A stretch of 64,000 nucleotides of DNA from Geobacter sp. (GCA_009684515.1 WKKS01000001.1:620001-684000); one strand, 5' to 3'. Shown: positions 51,048 to 60,398, counted from the stretch's first letter. The notes: a model not told the origin generated them from the sequence alone. Made by a program: numbers and translations.

Positions 51048-51758
51048 ATGTTCAGGCTTTCAGACAAAGGTGAGAAAATTCAGCAGATGTTCGGTGCGAT
51101 TGCACCAAGGTACGACTTTCTTAATCGACTTTTAAGCTTCGGCATCGATCGGCGCTGGCGCAAAAAGGCAGTACGCCTGCTCAAATACCGCGAAGGATCG
51201 CGCATTCTGGATGTAGCTACCGGAACTGGTGACGTAGCATTGGAAATAGCCAAATGCACCCCCGCATCGGTGAAGATAACCGGGGCCGACTTCTGCAAGG
51301 AGATGGTTGAGCTCGGTGAAGCAAAGGTTGCTGCATCTCCCTATGCCGGACGGATTGATTTGAAAGTTGCTCCCTGCGAAGATCTTCCCTTTGCCAGCAA
51401 CACTTTCGATTCAATTACGATTGCCTTCGGGATAAGGAATGTAGTGGACAGGAAACTTGGACTGGCAGAAATGTGGCGGGTATTGCGACCTGGCGGCAGA
51501 ATGATCATACTGGAGTTTTCCACCCCCAAATCCCAGCTTTTCCGCCAAATTTACTATTTTTATTTCCGGCGGCTACTGCCGGTTGTCGGCGGGCTTTTCT
51601 CACGCTACAACGCCTATAAATACCTGCCAGACTCCGTATTGGAGTTCCCATCTCACGAAGAGTTTTCTCGCCTGATATCCGAGGCTGGATTTAGAAATAT
51701 CCACATCCATGAGTTAACATTCGGGATTGCAACCATTTACGCTGGCGAGAAAGATTAG
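51048..51758 (+). CDS. ubiE: Quinone-biosynthesis methyltransferase UbiE/MenG
   Basis: A 236-residue SAM methyltransferase that methylates demethylmenaquinone (or the ubiquinone precursor). It has FGAIAPRYDFLNRLLSFGIDRRWR, the SAM loop LDVATGTGDVALE, FDSITIAFGIRNV, LRPGGRMIILEFS and the C-terminal ELTFGIATIYAGEK. In this type of organism the quinone is expected to be menaquinone. It stands alone on the plus strand. Confidence 0.95.
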   Translation: MFRLSDKGEKIQQMFGAIAPRYDFLNRLLSFGIDRRWRKKAVRLLKYREGSRILDVATGTGDVALEIAKCTPASVKITGADFCKEMVELGEAKVAASPYAGRIDLKVAPCEDLPFASNTFDSITIAFGIRNVVDRKLGLAEMWRVLRPGGRMIILEFSTPKSQLFRQIYYFYFRRLLPVVGGLFSRYNAYKYLPDSVLEFPSHEEFSRLISEAGFRNIHIHELTFGIATIYAGEKD

Positions 51759-51809
51759 TCAGATTTTTTCTCAGTTAATTTTCAACAACCTGACCTTAAT
51801 AAAAGCCGG

Positions 51810-52409
51810 TCAAGCTTTGAAGCGATTCTCGGTCCCACTGATTAAACGCCGGATATTCTCGTAATGTCTCAGTATCACAATTACTGCAATTATCAGAGTA
51901 ACAAGGATCAAGGTCCCGTTACCACCGAGCATCGCGACTGCGAGCGGCATGACCGCTGCGGCGGCGATTGAGCCGAGAGAAACATAACGCCAGAGATACA
52001 TCAGGAGCGCAAACAGAAAAATAGCAACGGCAACGGCCATTGGTGAAAGTGCCAGAAACACCCCCAGGGCCGTGGCAACCCCTTTTCCCCCCTTGAATTT
52101 CAGGAACAGAGAAAACACATGTCCGCAAAATGCGGCCAACCCGACCCAAGCGCCATGGTCAGGCGGAAGAGAACTAAACTTGACCGCAAGCACTGGAATC
52201 AGCCCCTTCAGGCAATCTCCAATCAGGGTGATGACCCCAACCTTACGACCAATAGTACGATACAGATTAGTGGCACCGATATTACCGCTGCCTTCTTTAC
52301 GTACGTCAATACCGTAGACCTTACCCAAAAGAAGTCCGGTTGGAATAGATCCAACCAGATAGGCGGCCGCCACAAGCGCCATCAATATACTTGATTCATT
52401 TCCAGTCAA
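51810..52409 (-). CDS. plsY: Glycerol-3-phosphate acyltransferase PlsY
   Basis: A 199-residue membrane protein with about five segments that transfers acyl from acyl-phosphate to glycerol-3-phosphate, the first step of phospholipid synthesis. The family sites are visible: SIPTGLLLGK, GSGNIGATNLYR and FKGGKGVATALG. It is the last gene in the run fabMG-bamD-lipoprotein-plsY, all on the minus strand with tiny gaps. Confidence 0.95.
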   Translation of the reverse strand: MTGNESSILMALVAAAYLVGSIPTGLLLGKVYGIDVRKEGSGNIGATNLYRTIGRKVGVITLIGDCLKGLIPVLAVKFSSLPPDHGAWVGLAAFCGHVFSLFLKFKGGKGVATALGVFLALSPMAVAVAIFLFALLMYLWRYVSLGSIAAAAVMPLAVAMLGGNGTLILVTLIIAVIVILRHYENIRRLISGTENRFKA

Positions 52410-52412
52410 ACC

Positions 52413-52820
52413 CTATAACCCCGCAATGAACTTCCATCCGTCAGATTCTTTTGAAAACTTGAGGTTTTCCACACCATCCAGAACCACCTCCCGCCCCTTT
52501 ACAACGACTTTCATACGATATGCCCCGGACGCTCTGGCATAATTTCCATCAATGGTTATTGAGTGTTCTCCGGACTGATATGAGACGTTTTCGAATGACA
52601 TAAAATTAGTGATAATGCTCTCTTTAAGTTGAGAGAAATCTTTTCCTTTATCGCTATAACGGGGAGACACTACCGAAAGATAAAGAGTACTATTGCGGGA
52701 ATTCAAGGCGTCAGAACGAATCTTCATGACCTGGCCAACCGCCTGCACGCTTGTTTCCTGTTGGCTACAGCCGGAAGCAAGTGCCGCCACCAGCAGCAAA
52801 CACGTCAGCAGTCGTAACAC
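52413..52820 (-). CDS. Small lipoprotein with NTF2-like/DUF domain
   Basis: A 135-residue lipoprotein with lipobox LASGC (about residue 18). The mature part may be an NTF2-like fold (MKIRSDALNSRNSTLYLSVV, then YARASGAYRMKVVVKGREVVLDG, ending DGWKFIAGL). It starts at the base where bamD stops and ends 3 bases before plsY. It is likely an envelope protein. I do not recognise a named family. Confidence 0.72.
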   Translation of the reverse strand: MLRLLTCLLLVAALASGCSQQETSVQAVGQVMKIRSDALNSRNSTLYLSVVSPRYSDKGKDFSQLKESIITNFMSFENVSYQSGEHSITIDGNYARASGAYRMKVVVKGREVVLDGVENLKFSKESDGWKFIAGL

Positions 52821-53566
52821 TAAAAGAACGAATCCATTGCCTTGTTGGCATCATTAATATAGCTGCTTCCGGGGAATTCTTTGGACAGTTTGCCAAATAC
52901 TTCGCGCCCCTTCGATTTTTGCCCATCCTCCAGATAAGATTTACCCAGATAATAAAGTATTTCGTCGCGGCGCGCTTGGTCCGGATACGCTTTGAGAGCA
53001 TCTTCGAAACGCCCGATGGCGGATTTGTAGGCTCCGGATTTCATGTAATAGCGCCCGACGTACAATTCGTACTGCAGTTGTTTGTCACGGCAATCACGGA
53101 TTTTTTCCTGTACATCCCCCAACTGTTCGCCGGCAGGATAAAGCTTGAGATACGATTCGAAAATTGTGACGGCATTCTTTACAGGCGTCTGGTCGGTATC
53201 GATACTGTGGATCTGTTTGTAATAGCTCAACCCTTGGCGATATAGAGCAAATCCGGCCTGAGCATGACTCGGATGCAGCTTGCGAAAATCTTCATAAGCA
53301 GCCGCAGACTCGATATACTCACCATTCAGAAAATATGCATTTGCGATATTCAGCTCCGCTTGAGTGATCAACTCCGGCGACTGGTAGCTCTCTTTGACTT
53401 TTTTCCATTGAGCTATGGCGTCGTCATACCTCTCATTCTGAAACAGGGTCTCCCCTTCCTTAAAGAGAACATCGGATGACTTGTTAACCACCTGAGGAGT
53501 TGAGCACCCCTGCAGCATAGCTGACGCAAGAACAACTGAAGCGATATAGGCGAATGCTTTTTTCAT
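52820..53566 (-). CDS. bamD: BamD, outer-membrane assembly lipoprotein
   Basis: A 248-residue lipoprotein with lipobox SAMLQGC and five TPR-like helix pairs (LFQNERYDDAIAQWKKV, YFLNGEYIESAAAYEDF, and on). It is the essential BamD/YfiO part of the machine that folds outer-membrane proteins. Length and repeats fit. It would be needed for the pel porin and other barrel proteins. It follows the fabMG gene by 38 bases. Confidence 0.9.
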   Translation of the reverse strand: MKKAFAYIASVVLASAMLQGCSTPQVVNKSSDVLFKEGETLFQNERYDDAIAQWKKVKESYQSPELITQAELNIANAYFLNGEYIESAAAYEDFRKLHPSHAQAGFALYRQGLSYYKQIHSIDTDQTPVKNAVTIFESYLKLYPAGEQLGDVQEKIRDCRDKQLQYELYVGRYYMKSGAYKSAIGRFEDALKAYPDQARRDEILYYLGKSYLEDGQKSKGREVFGKLSKEFPGSSYINDANKAMDSFF

Positions 53567-53604
53567 GTATTCCTCGTATCTAAAGTACAGTAGGTTTCAG
53601 ATCG

Positions 53605-54933
53605 TTACGCTATTCCGGCACCGCGCGGGTCAGCCAGCAAGCGGCCGATTATATCGTGATTGAGCCAGAGGACCGGGGCAGGCGGGTTCCAGGAACCATG
53701 CAGCATAAGCCTTCCGGTGGCCAAAAATACAACCCTCGACAACTCTGCGCAAACCAGCTGTTTCTGGTCGCTGTGCATGCCCATCAACTCGGCCGAACTG
53801 GCCAGCATCAACTCGGCCTGCTCACGGGTATTGGGTTGCGGCCAAGTGGCATAATCTAGAATTTGCTCCAGAATCGGGGACGCCAGATAGGCATCTGCCC
53901 TTTCCAGCAGGTGCGCCATACTCTCGCCTTCCTTCAGCATGGCCTGACAGCGGGCTTCAATCGGCTTGGCGACATCTGCTCCAGCTTCCCGGTAAAGCAC
54001 TGTGATAAGTGGATAAAGCGATATTTCAACCCCCAGAAAAAGGGCGCTGGAGTTGGTCTGTATTTCAGGACAGTTAAAGACGGTTGCGGGAATTCCATTG
54101 GCAGAGAATTCTTCGGCAATTGTCTCAAGCCGCATCTTGGCAATTCCCTGAACGTAAGGAGTATAGGATTGCCAGCGGTACTCACCGCCAACCAGTACGC
54201 CGGTGCCATGGTAACCGTATGCGGAATAACATACTTTGGCCCCGGAATCTGCGGCGCGCTTGCGGAGATTTGCGGTTTCCTCGATCAAATAGCGGAAAGT
54301 ATCGGCGGTAACTTCGTTGAAACTGGTGTCGCACAGACTGCCGAGATTACTGTTCCAGAAGGCTTCCGAAGAGAGGTATTTCTCGCCAGTCCCCTTGAAT
54401 ACCCGGTTCAGGAGCGGCATGAACACCCTGGCGCGTGGTATGCCCCCCGCCATGGAATGGGACATAAGAATATTTGCACCGGCCGGTATGCGTCCTTCCA
54501 ATTCCTTTGCAACCTGCGAGATCGCGGCGCGGAAACGGGCAGTTCCAGCGAAACACGCTTTTTCAATGAGTCCTTCCGGAAAACTGATGGAATCCCATTC
54601 GTCCGGCTTGGCTTTTTTCAGCAATTCGGCAACCGATGGCTGGCCATCGACAGACTCCATATCAAAACCCGCTTCCAGAGGCACATTGATTATCGAACCT
54701 CCAAGAAGCGCCTCTGCTTCTGCCAATTCGTCCGCATTAAGCCGACGCAACGAGCCGTCGCTGTCACGCCGTCCCACGGTGGTGCCGATAACTGTCATTC
54801 CGATGCGCTTGGCTTCCTCAATCAATCCATTAGCATATCCACGCCCGAAAAGTTCCCCCACCAGCACCAGTACGTCGCCAGCCTTATATCCGGCTGCCTC
54901 GGGCAGCTCTACCATTGGTCTATATTCAGTCAT
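53605..54933 (-). CDS. Enoyl-ACP reductase of the FabMG family
   Basis: A 442-residue protein I match to the FabMG-type enoyl reductases, which are unlike FabI. It opens with VLVLVGELFGRGYANGLIEEAKR and has ILMSHSMAGGIPRARV and YSAYGYHGTGVLVGG. GGAGG gives the ATG at 54933. It heads the run with bamD and plsY, so envelope lipid and protein assembly are joined. The family's role rests on memory of annotation, not on visible catalytic residues. Confidence 0.75.
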   Translation of the reverse strand: MTEYRPMVELPEAAGYKAGDVLVLVGELFGRGYANGLIEEAKRIGMTVIGTTVGRRDSDGSLRRLNADELAEAEALLGGSIINVPLEAGFDMESVDGQPSVAELLKKAKPDEWDSISFPEGLIEKACFAGTARFRAAISQVAKELEGRIPAGANILMSHSMAGGIPRARVFMPLLNRVFKGTGEKYLSSEAFWNSNLGSLCDTSFNEVTADTFRYLIEETANLRKRAADSGAKVCYSAYGYHGTGVLVGGEYRWQSYTPYVQGIAKMRLETIAEEFSANGIPATVFNCPEIQTNSSALFLGVEISLYPLITVLYREAGADVAKPIEARCQAMLKEGESMAHLLERADAYLASPILEQILDYATWPQPNTREQAELMLASSAELMGMHSDQKQLVCAELSRVVFLATGRLMLHGSWNPPAPVLWLNHDIIGRLLADPRGAGIA

Positions 54934-55008
54934 CAAATCCTCCTGCGGGTTAAATACAAAGGTACTGTTTAACACGAACTGCCCTGCCATGTGAACAAAA
55001 AAGCTGCC

Positions 55009-55037
55009 GTGACATCAACTGAGATACATGCTATTCT
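55009..55037 (+). promoter_or_regulatory. Promoter of hypE
   Basis: GTGACA (55009-55014), a 17-base spacer and TATTCT (55032-55037), about 34 bases before the start. Confidence 0.45.
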
Positions 55038-55070
55038 GCCGCCAAATTCAAGCAGGAGCGTATACAATCC

Positions 55071-56084
55071 GTGAATAACGATCTCATTCTACTTGGCCAC
55101 GGCAGTGGCGGCAGACTTTCTCACCAACTGCTGGAGGAGCTGATAATACCGATTGTCAGCGGAACCGCCGCATCGGGGCAAAATGATGCCGCCCTATTGG
55201 ATTCGGTTCCGGGACGCCTGGCCTATACCACGGACTCATTTGTAGTGGATCCGATCTTTTTCCCCGGAGGCACGATCGGCAGCCTGGCAGTTCATGGTAC
55301 AGTCAACGACCTGGCCATGATGGGGGCCAAACCGCTCTGGCTGAGTGTCGGCCTGATTATTGAGGAAGGTTTCAGCAAGGCGGACCTAAAGACGATTCTG
55401 TCAGATATGCGGCAGGCGGCGGATGCGGCCGGAGTCCGTATTGTTACTGGCGACACAAAGGTTGTTCCACGCGGCAAAGCGGATAAAATTTTCATAACCA
55501 CCTCCGGTATCGGGTCGATTGAACACGAACTTCCAATCCACGGTGCCAACGCACATCCGGGAGACGCAGTCATCATCAGCGGTACAATCGGTGATCACGG
55601 CATAGCGGTCATGGCTAACCGTGAGGGACTTGAAGTAGGTCCGGACATTATCAGTGACTCCGCTGCCTTGAATGATCTGGCATCCGTAATCATCTCTGCC
55701 GTTGGCGGTTCGCTGCATGTATTGCGTGATCCGACCCGCGGCGGTGTCGCAACCACTATCAAGGAAATTGCTCAACAATCCGGGGTATCGATAACTTTGC
55801 TGGAAGAAGCGTTGCCGGTAAAACCGGCTGTGCGGGGAGTCTGTTCCATCCTGGGACTGGATCCCCTATTTGTGGCAAACGAAGGCAAACTGCTGGCCTT
55901 CGTGGCTCGCGAGGCCGCGGAGACCGCCTTGGCCGCCATCAGGAAGCATCCGCTCGGAATCAATGCCGCCATAATTGGAACGGTTGAAGCGTCACCTGCG
56001 GGACGGGTCAGGATGGAGACAACTGTAGGCGGTCTGCGAGCGGTTGAGATGCTCTCGGGCGAGCAGTTGCCGCGTATCTGTTAG
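55071..56084 (+). CDS. hypE: Hydrogenase maturation protein HypE (GTG start)
   Basis: A 337-residue enzyme that dehydrates the thiocarboxamide on its own C-terminal Cys to form the CN ligand of [NiFe]-hydrogenase. It has HGSGGR near the start, TTDSFVVDPIFFPGG, HGTVNDLAMMGA and DPTRGGVAT, and ends PRIC, where the final Cys is the modified residue. It lies apart from other hyp genes in this window. GTG is the start. It precedes ybaK and a GNAT gene. Confidence 0.96.
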   Translation: MNNDLILLGHGSGGRLSHQLLEELIIPIVSGTAASGQNDAALLDSVPGRLAYTTDSFVVDPIFFPGGTIGSLAVHGTVNDLAMMGAKPLWLSVGLIIEEGFSKADLKTILSDMRQAADAAGVRIVTGDTKVVPRGKADKIFITTSGIGSIEHELPIHGANAHPGDAVIISGTIGDHGIAVMANREGLEVGPDIISDSAALNDLASVIISAVGGSLHVLRDPTRGGVATTIKEIAQQSGVSITLLEEALPVKPAVRGVCSILGLDPLFVANEGKLLAFVAREAAETALAAIRKHPLGINAAIIGTVEASPAGRVRMETTVGGLRAVEMLSGEQLPRIC

Positions 56085-56123
56085 TTGCAGGATTTTGTAC
56101 CAAGTTTCGAGGTTACTGGTGTC

Positions 56124-56609
56124 ATGGCAAAAGAAAAAGTGCCTGTGACGGCCGCAGTCAGGATGCTGCGATCCGAAAAAGTTTATTTCACAGACCATCT
56201 TTACGTGTATCATGAAAAGGGTGGTACTTCAGCCTCTTCCAGTGAGCTGGGCGTAGACGAACACTCCGTTATCAAAACGCTGGTGATGGAGGATGAAAAC
56301 AGGCAGCCTTTGATCATCCTTATGCATGGCGACCGACAGGTTTCAACCAGAGAGCTGGCCCGCATCATAGGGGCAAAGCAGGTCGCTCCCTGCGCCCCCG
56401 ACACCGCCCAGAAGCACACCGGTTACATGGTCGGGGGCACTTCCCCCTTCGGCACGCGCCGCAAGATGCCGGTTTATATGGAAGCAAGCATCGCTTATAT
56501 TTCAAAAATTTACATCAACGGCGGCAAGCGCGGATATCTGATTGGAATGGACCCCCTGGATTTGATCAGGACTCTGAAACCAACCTCCGTAACGGTCGGG
56601 ATAATTTAG
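56124..56609 (+). CDS. YbaK-type Cys-tRNA(Pro) deacylase
   Basis: A 161-residue YbaK/EbsC-domain protein that removes mischarged amino acids from tRNA(Pro). The core is visible: AVRMLRSEKVYFTDHLYVYHEKGG, DEHSVIKTLVME, and the GGTSPFGTRRKMPVY site. The ATG at 56124 is preferred over the TTG at 56085, which would touch hypE. It is followed by a GNAT gene 12 bases later. Confidence 0.9.
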   Translation: MAKEKVPVTAAVRMLRSEKVYFTDHLYVYHEKGGTSASSSELGVDEHSVIKTLVMEDENRQPLIILMHGDRQVSTRELARIIGAKQVAPCAPDTAQKHTGYMVGGTSPFGTRRKMPVYMEASIAYISKIYINGGKRGYLIGMDPLDLIRTLKPTSVTVGII

Positions 56610-56621
56610 GAAGGAAAAACA

Positions 56622-57071
56622 ATGATCAGAAAAGCCAAAATCGGAGATGTTAAGGACATTCAGAAGCTGTTGCTGACTTTCGCCAGCCGTGGCGACATGC
56701 TGTCACGTTCCCTGTCAGAAATATATGAATCCCTGCGTGATTTTTATGTATTTGAGGAAGATGGTAAATTACTGGGAGCAGCCGCACTTCATATTGTCTG
56801 GGACGATCTGGCAGAAGTGCGTTCCGTGGCGGTGGCCGAGGAGGTCGGTCGCAAGGGGATCGGCAGCCTGCTTGTTCAGGCCTGCATCAGCGAAGCGCGT
56901 CAAATTGGCCTTAATCGGGTATTTTGTTTGACCTACAAGCCGGATTTTTTCAGCAAGCACGGTTTTCATCTGGTGGATAAGGCAGAACTGCCCCACAAGG
57001 TCTGGGGTGACTGTATCAAATGTGCGAAATTTCCGGATTGTGACGAGAATGCCATGATACTGGTGCTGTAA
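56622..57071 (+). CDS. GNAT acetyltransferase, N-acetylglutamate-synthase-like
   Basis: A 149-residue GNAT protein: IRKAKIGDVKDIQKLL at the start, EVRSVAVAEEVGRKGIGSLLVQ as the acetyl-CoA loop, and FFSKHGF before a Cys-containing end (DCIKCAKFPDC). This short form resembles the single-domain N-acetylglutamate synthases of arginine synthesis, but that is an inference. AAGGAA precedes the ATG. It ends in front of a perfect GC-rich hairpin. Confidence 0.82.
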   Translation: MIRKAKIGDVKDIQKLLLTFASRGDMLSRSLSEIYESLRDFYVFEEDGKLLGAAALHIVWDDLAEVRSVAVAEEVGRKGIGSLLVQACISEARQIGLNRVFCLTYKPDFFSKHGFHLVDKAELPHKVWGDCIKCAKFPDCDENAMILVL

Positions 57072-57112
57072 CCAGACCGGGTGGCGGTGGCGGCAGCGGC
57101 CACCCGGTCTGG
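57072..57112 (+). terminator. GC-rich hairpin between the GNAT and PAS-GGDEF genes
   Basis: CCAGACCGGGTGGC pairs with GCCACCCGGTCTGG around about 13 bases. There is no T-run, so it may end transcription weakly from both convergent genes. Confidence 0.5.
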
Positions 57113-57130
57113 TCGAGGGACTGCCACCCG

Positions 57131-58036
57131 TTAGCCTATGGAAACGATATTTCTCCCGCGTCGTTTGCTCTCATACATCAACCTGTCGGCACGCTCGACG
57201 AGCGAATCTGTTGAATCAACTACCTGCGCAATTGTGGCTCCAACAGAGATTGTGACGCTCAAAGGTTCGCCACCTTCCAGAGTAAGTGCCGATTTCTCCA
57301 CCAGCCTCCGCAAACGGTCAGACAGAGCGAACAAATCCTCCTGTTTAACATTGACCAGAAGAATAATAAACTCCTCACCTCCCCATCGGCCGATAATGTC
57401 AAAAGAGCGCAGACTGTGGGCAAGAGTGGCACTGACCATCTTCAGCAAACGGTCCCCAACCATGTGACCATGAGTGTCATTAACACTCTTAAAGTGGTCA
57501 ATATCGGCAAAAACAACCGTGAAGGAAAAACCATAACGTTTAAGCTCTTCAAGTCGGGCTGCCAGATTGATCTCGACGAAACGACGGTTGGCAATTCCGG
57601 TCAGCGGATCGTGCATTGCCATTTCCTGCAGCTCTTCCAATCTCTGTCGCATGGCATAGCGGGGAGAATTATTGCTGTGTATTTCAACCGCAATAACAAA
57701 ATGCTGATCAACTTCTCTGACAGGAGCGATTCTGATCGAGATCGGCAGCAGATGCCCTTCTTTATGACAGACATAAGCATCAATCTCCGTCAGTGTTGCT
57801 GAATGGAACACCTTGCGGATCGGACAGGTATCGATTTCACACAATTGTTTACCATGTTTGTCGAGTGGCTTGAATATATCGCAATAATTTCTGCCATGTA
57901 CGTCGGCGGCTTTGTAACCGGTAAGAGACTCTGCACCCTTGTTCCAGTAAGTGATCAAACCTTCCGTATCAACAAAGAAAATTCCATCGTACAAATTGTC
58001 AAGAACTTCACGGTAAAAATCGATTGTTTCAAGCAT
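57131..58036 (-). CDS. PAS-GGDEF diguanylate cyclase
   Basis: A 301-residue protein. Residues 1-110 are a PAS domain (YDGIFFVDTEGLITYWNKGAESLTGY), with three Cys (KQLCEIDTCPIRK). Residues 135-300 are a GGDEF domain with RWGGEEF and an intact RSFD I-site. It should make c-di-GMP from two GTP, with product inhibition. It is soluble and stands alone. It is the third c-di-GMP protein in the window. Confidence 0.92.
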   Translation of the reverse strand: MLETIDFYREVLDNLYDGIFFVDTEGLITYWNKGAESLTGYKAADVHGRNYCDIFKPLDKHGKQLCEIDTCPIRKVFHSATLTEIDAYVCHKEGHLLPISIRIAPVREVDQHFVIAVEIHSNNSPRYAMRQRLEELQEMAMHDPLTGIANRRFVEINLAARLEELKRYGFSFTVVFADIDHFKSVNDTHGHMVGDRLLKMVSATLAHSLRSFDIIGRWGGEEFIILLVNVKQEDLFALSDRLRRLVEKSALTLEGGEPLSVTISVGATIAQVVDSTDSLVERADRLMYESKRRGRNIVSIG

Positions 58037-58136
58037 GCTTTACCCCCTCGATAAACTAGAGCACTGTAATCCATCAAAGGTCCGAAAGCAAGACTTAAAT
58101 ACCTGATAAATATGGTTGTTTTTTATCGCATTAGAA

Positions 58137-58943
58137 TCAGCCAACAGAGTCCGCGTTCATGGATCCACAACGGTAGCCATCCAGATCCAATGCAACCCGC
58201 TTAAAGCCTGCGGCATGGAAAAAATCACAGACTGACTTACGAAGATCAGAGTCAAGAAAACGGTCAATTTCGCTATCCTCAAGCTCAATTCGTGCAAGCT
58301 CTTCATGAACGCGCACCCTGAGCTGACCGAATCCCAGCTTACGCAAAAAGTCCTCACAACTTTCTACCATTGACAATTTATCTGTGGTGATTTTGGCACC
58401 GTGCGGGAATCGGGTCAGCAGACAGGCCAGAGCCGGCTTATCCCAGGTTTCCAGACCAAGCCGACGGCTCAACACCCTGACTTCTGACTTCGTCAGACCG
58501 GCTTCCAACAACGGGCTGCGGACACCCAGCTCTTTCAGCGCCTGCCGTCCTGGACGATGGTCGAGAAGATCGTCACTGTTACTGCCATCAACCAGGCATG
58601 AAAAACCGTTGTCACTTGCAATCGAAAGGCAAATATTGAAAATGGCCCGTTTGCACAAATAACAGCGGTTGGGCGGATTATTCTCAATTGCTTTCAAATC
58701 CAGCTCTCGGGCGTCATAAACAAACTGTTTGGCACCGATTGACTCAGCCATTTGGTACGCCCCGGTCAGCTCGCTGCGACTGTGAAACGGAGCCTGAATT
58801 GTAATCGCAGCCGCCTGCTCACGCAATTCATCAAAAGCGACCTTGAGCAGAAGCGTCGAGTCCACGCCACCGGAAAAGGCCACCATGACGGAGCCCATTT
58901 CACCCAGGATTCGTTTTAGTTCATTGTATTTTTGCTCTAGCAT
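58137..58943 (-). CDS. larE: LarE-type ATP-dependent sacrificial sulfur transferase
   Basis: A 268-residue PP-loop protein of the LarE family that adds sulfur to the nickel-pincer cofactor precursor. It has [10 protein letters not shown] for [28 protein letters not shown], and [10 protein letters not shown] with Cys174 at the site of the sulfur-donor Cys of Lactobacillus LarE. Cys259 in YRCGSMN suggests the type that binds an Fe-S cluster instead of giving up its own Cys. larB and larC are not in this window. Confidence 0.9.
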   Translation of the reverse strand: MLEQKYNELKRILGEMGSVMVAFSGGVDSTLLLKVAFDELREQAAAITIQAPFHSRSELTGAYQMAESIGAKQFVYDARELDLKAIENNPPNRCYLCKRAIFNICLSIASDNGFSCLVDGSNSDDLLDHRPGRQALKELGVRSPLLEAGLTKSEVRVLSRRLGLETWDKPALACLLTRFPHGAKITTDKLSMVESCEDFLRKLGFGQLRVRVHEELARIELEDSEIDRFLDSDLRKSVCDFFHAAGFKRVALDLDGYRCGSMNADSVG

Positions 58944-58967
58944 GTGGATTTCCTTTGCAGATCAAAC

Positions 58968-58990
58968 TAAAAACGCCCCGGAAGGGGCGT
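58968..58990 (-). terminator. Terminator between Rrf2 and larE
   Basis: ACGCCCC with GGGGCGT around a 4-base loop, then TTTTTAG on the minus strand. Confidence 0.82.
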
Positions 58991-59017
58991 CATTTGGATA
59001 CATAAGACAACAGTCAG

Positions 59018-59494
59018 TTAGATATAATACATAACCCGGTGATCAAACTCTTTTTCTATCCCCATATCGTGAGCGCGCTGACAAAGAGTCTGGAGAGTAA
59101 TGCCGGAAAACAGCTGGTTAAGGAGGGTATTGGCCTCTTCCCAGACGCTCTGGGTGACACAGTTGCCTTCAAATGGGCATTCCGATTTACGTTTTCTTTT
59201 TTTGGGACTGGCGCCTGCGCAATCCACCATAAGTATGTCCTGCTCGGTGGCGTTTAGAATTTCCAGGACGGTAATCTGGTCAGGCGTTTTCGCGAGACAG
59301 TAGCCACCCTTGGGTCCGCGCTTGCTTTTGAGGATGCCGGCCCGTTTCAGATTCTGGAAGATTTGCTCCAGATAGCGCGGAGAAATATGCTGCCGCCTGG
59401 ATATATCCTGTATTTGGGCAGGCATACTGCTACAGTTGTATGCAATATCAAACATTGCGCGCAGACCATATCTACTTTTAGTTGAGAGGCGCAT
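59018..59494 (-). CDS. Rrf2-family regulator with Fe-S-type cysteines
   Basis: A 158-residue winged-helix regulator of the Rrf2/IscR family: MRLSTKSRYGLRAMFDIA, ISPRYLEQIFQNLKRAGILKS and RGPKGGYCLAK. Three cysteines (C92, C106, C112) sit where IscR binds its Fe-S cluster. It may sense iron-sulfur status or oxygen. It has its own promoter and is separated from larE by a terminator. Confidence 0.93.
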   Translation of the reverse strand: MRLSTKSRYGLRAMFDIAYNCSSMPAQIQDISRRQHISPRYLEQIFQNLKRAGILKSKRGPKGGYCLAKTPDQITVLEILNATEQDILMVDCAGASPKKRKRKSECPFEGNCVTQSVWEEANTLLNQLFSGITLQTLCQRAHDMGIEKEFDHRVMYYI

Positions 59495-59528
59495 ATGATT
59501 CCCCCGATTTGGAATGTGAGTCCGACGA

Positions 59529-59557
59529 TGTTTACTGATTCACACTGCTACTGTCAA
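59529..59557 (-). promoter_or_regulatory. Promoter of the Rrf2 gene
   Basis: Minus-strand TTGACA (59552-59557), a 17-base spacer and TAAACA (59529-59534). Confidence 0.55.
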
Positions 59558-59619
59558 GAAAATTTGCATAAAACGCAGGTATTCTACGGGCAATGTGTGG
59601 AGAAAATATCTACTGCATT

Positions 59620-60342
59620 TCAGCGGACAGCATGAGCCACGGTGACAACCACAACCTTAGCTGCACCTGCTTTTTTAAGCTCTTTGGCACATTCATTGAC
59701 TGTGCTGCCGGTAGTCATGACATCATCCAGAAGCAGAACCCGCCTGCCCCGGATTGAAGACGCATTTTCTACCGCAAAAGCGCCTTTGACATTATTTTTC
59801 CGCTCTTCTCCCGAAAGCTTAATTTGAGGTTCGGTCTGACGAATGCGAAGAAGCCCCTTTGCAAGCATCGGCAGCGACAAACGGGTTGATAATAACTGTC
59901 CCAATAAAACCGCCTGGTTGAAACCACGGCTTCGCAAACGTGAGCGATGCAACGGAACCGGAATGATAACATCCAGCTTCTGCCCAACGACAAAACCGGC
60001 CACTCCCTCCAACAACAGGAGCGCCAAAGGGCGCCGAAGGTGCGTCTTGTACTGGTACTTGAACGCGTGAATCATGTCACGGGCAACGCCCTCATGGAGC
60101 AAAGCTGCACGGGCATAATCGTAGTGCGGCGGGTGTAGCAGACAGGAACCGCAGACGTGATCACCACCCGCCCCGTCGAAGGGAATTCCGCAGACCGTGC
60201 AATGTGGCGACATAGCGAGCGGAAGCCGGTCACGACATATTCGACAGATATGAATCTCGTCGGCGTCCCGAATAAAAGAACGACAGACATGGCAAAGCGG
60301 AGGAAAAAGGAAGTCAAGCAGAGTGGATTTTAACAGCTTCAA
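59620..60342 (-). CDS. ComF-family phosphoribosyltransferase-like protein (TTG start)
   Basis: A 240-residue ComF protein. The N-terminal part has zinc-finger Cys pairs (CHVC, CRICRD, CTVCG, CGSC). The C-terminal PRTase fold has VPLHRSRLRSRGFNQA and the PRPP motif VLLLDDVMTTGST. ComF proteins act in DNA uptake in some bacteria; the role here is unknown. GGGGAGG sits six bases before the TTG at 60342, which I choose over an ATG at 60435 that would cross the upstream hairpin. Confidence 0.88.
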   Translation of the reverse strand: MKLLKSTLLDFLFPPLCHVCRSFIRDADEIHICRICRDRLPLAMSPHCTVCGIPFDGAGGDHVCGSCLLHPPHYDYARAALLHEGVARDMIHAFKYQYKTHLRRPLALLLLEGVAGFVVGQKLDVIIPVPLHRSRLRSRGFNQAVLLGQLLSTRLSLPMLAKGLLRIRQTEPQIKLSGEERKNNVKGAFAVENASSIRGRRVLLLDDVMTTGSTVNECAKELKKAGAAKVVVVTVAHAVR

Positions 60343-60361
60343 GTTTAACCTCCCCTGCAAT

Positions 60362-60398
60362 TGAAAAACCTGCCAGACATAGACATGTCTGACAGGTT
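60362..60398 (-). terminator. Terminator after the LUD gene
   Basis: AACCTG-CAGACA pairs with TGTCTG-CAGGTT with one mismatch, followed on the minus strand by TTTTT. Confidence 0.7.

Noticed and set aside
53863-54972. A long plus-strand frame over the fabMG gene
   Set aside because: Shadow frame with no motif; the minus-strand gene is well supported.
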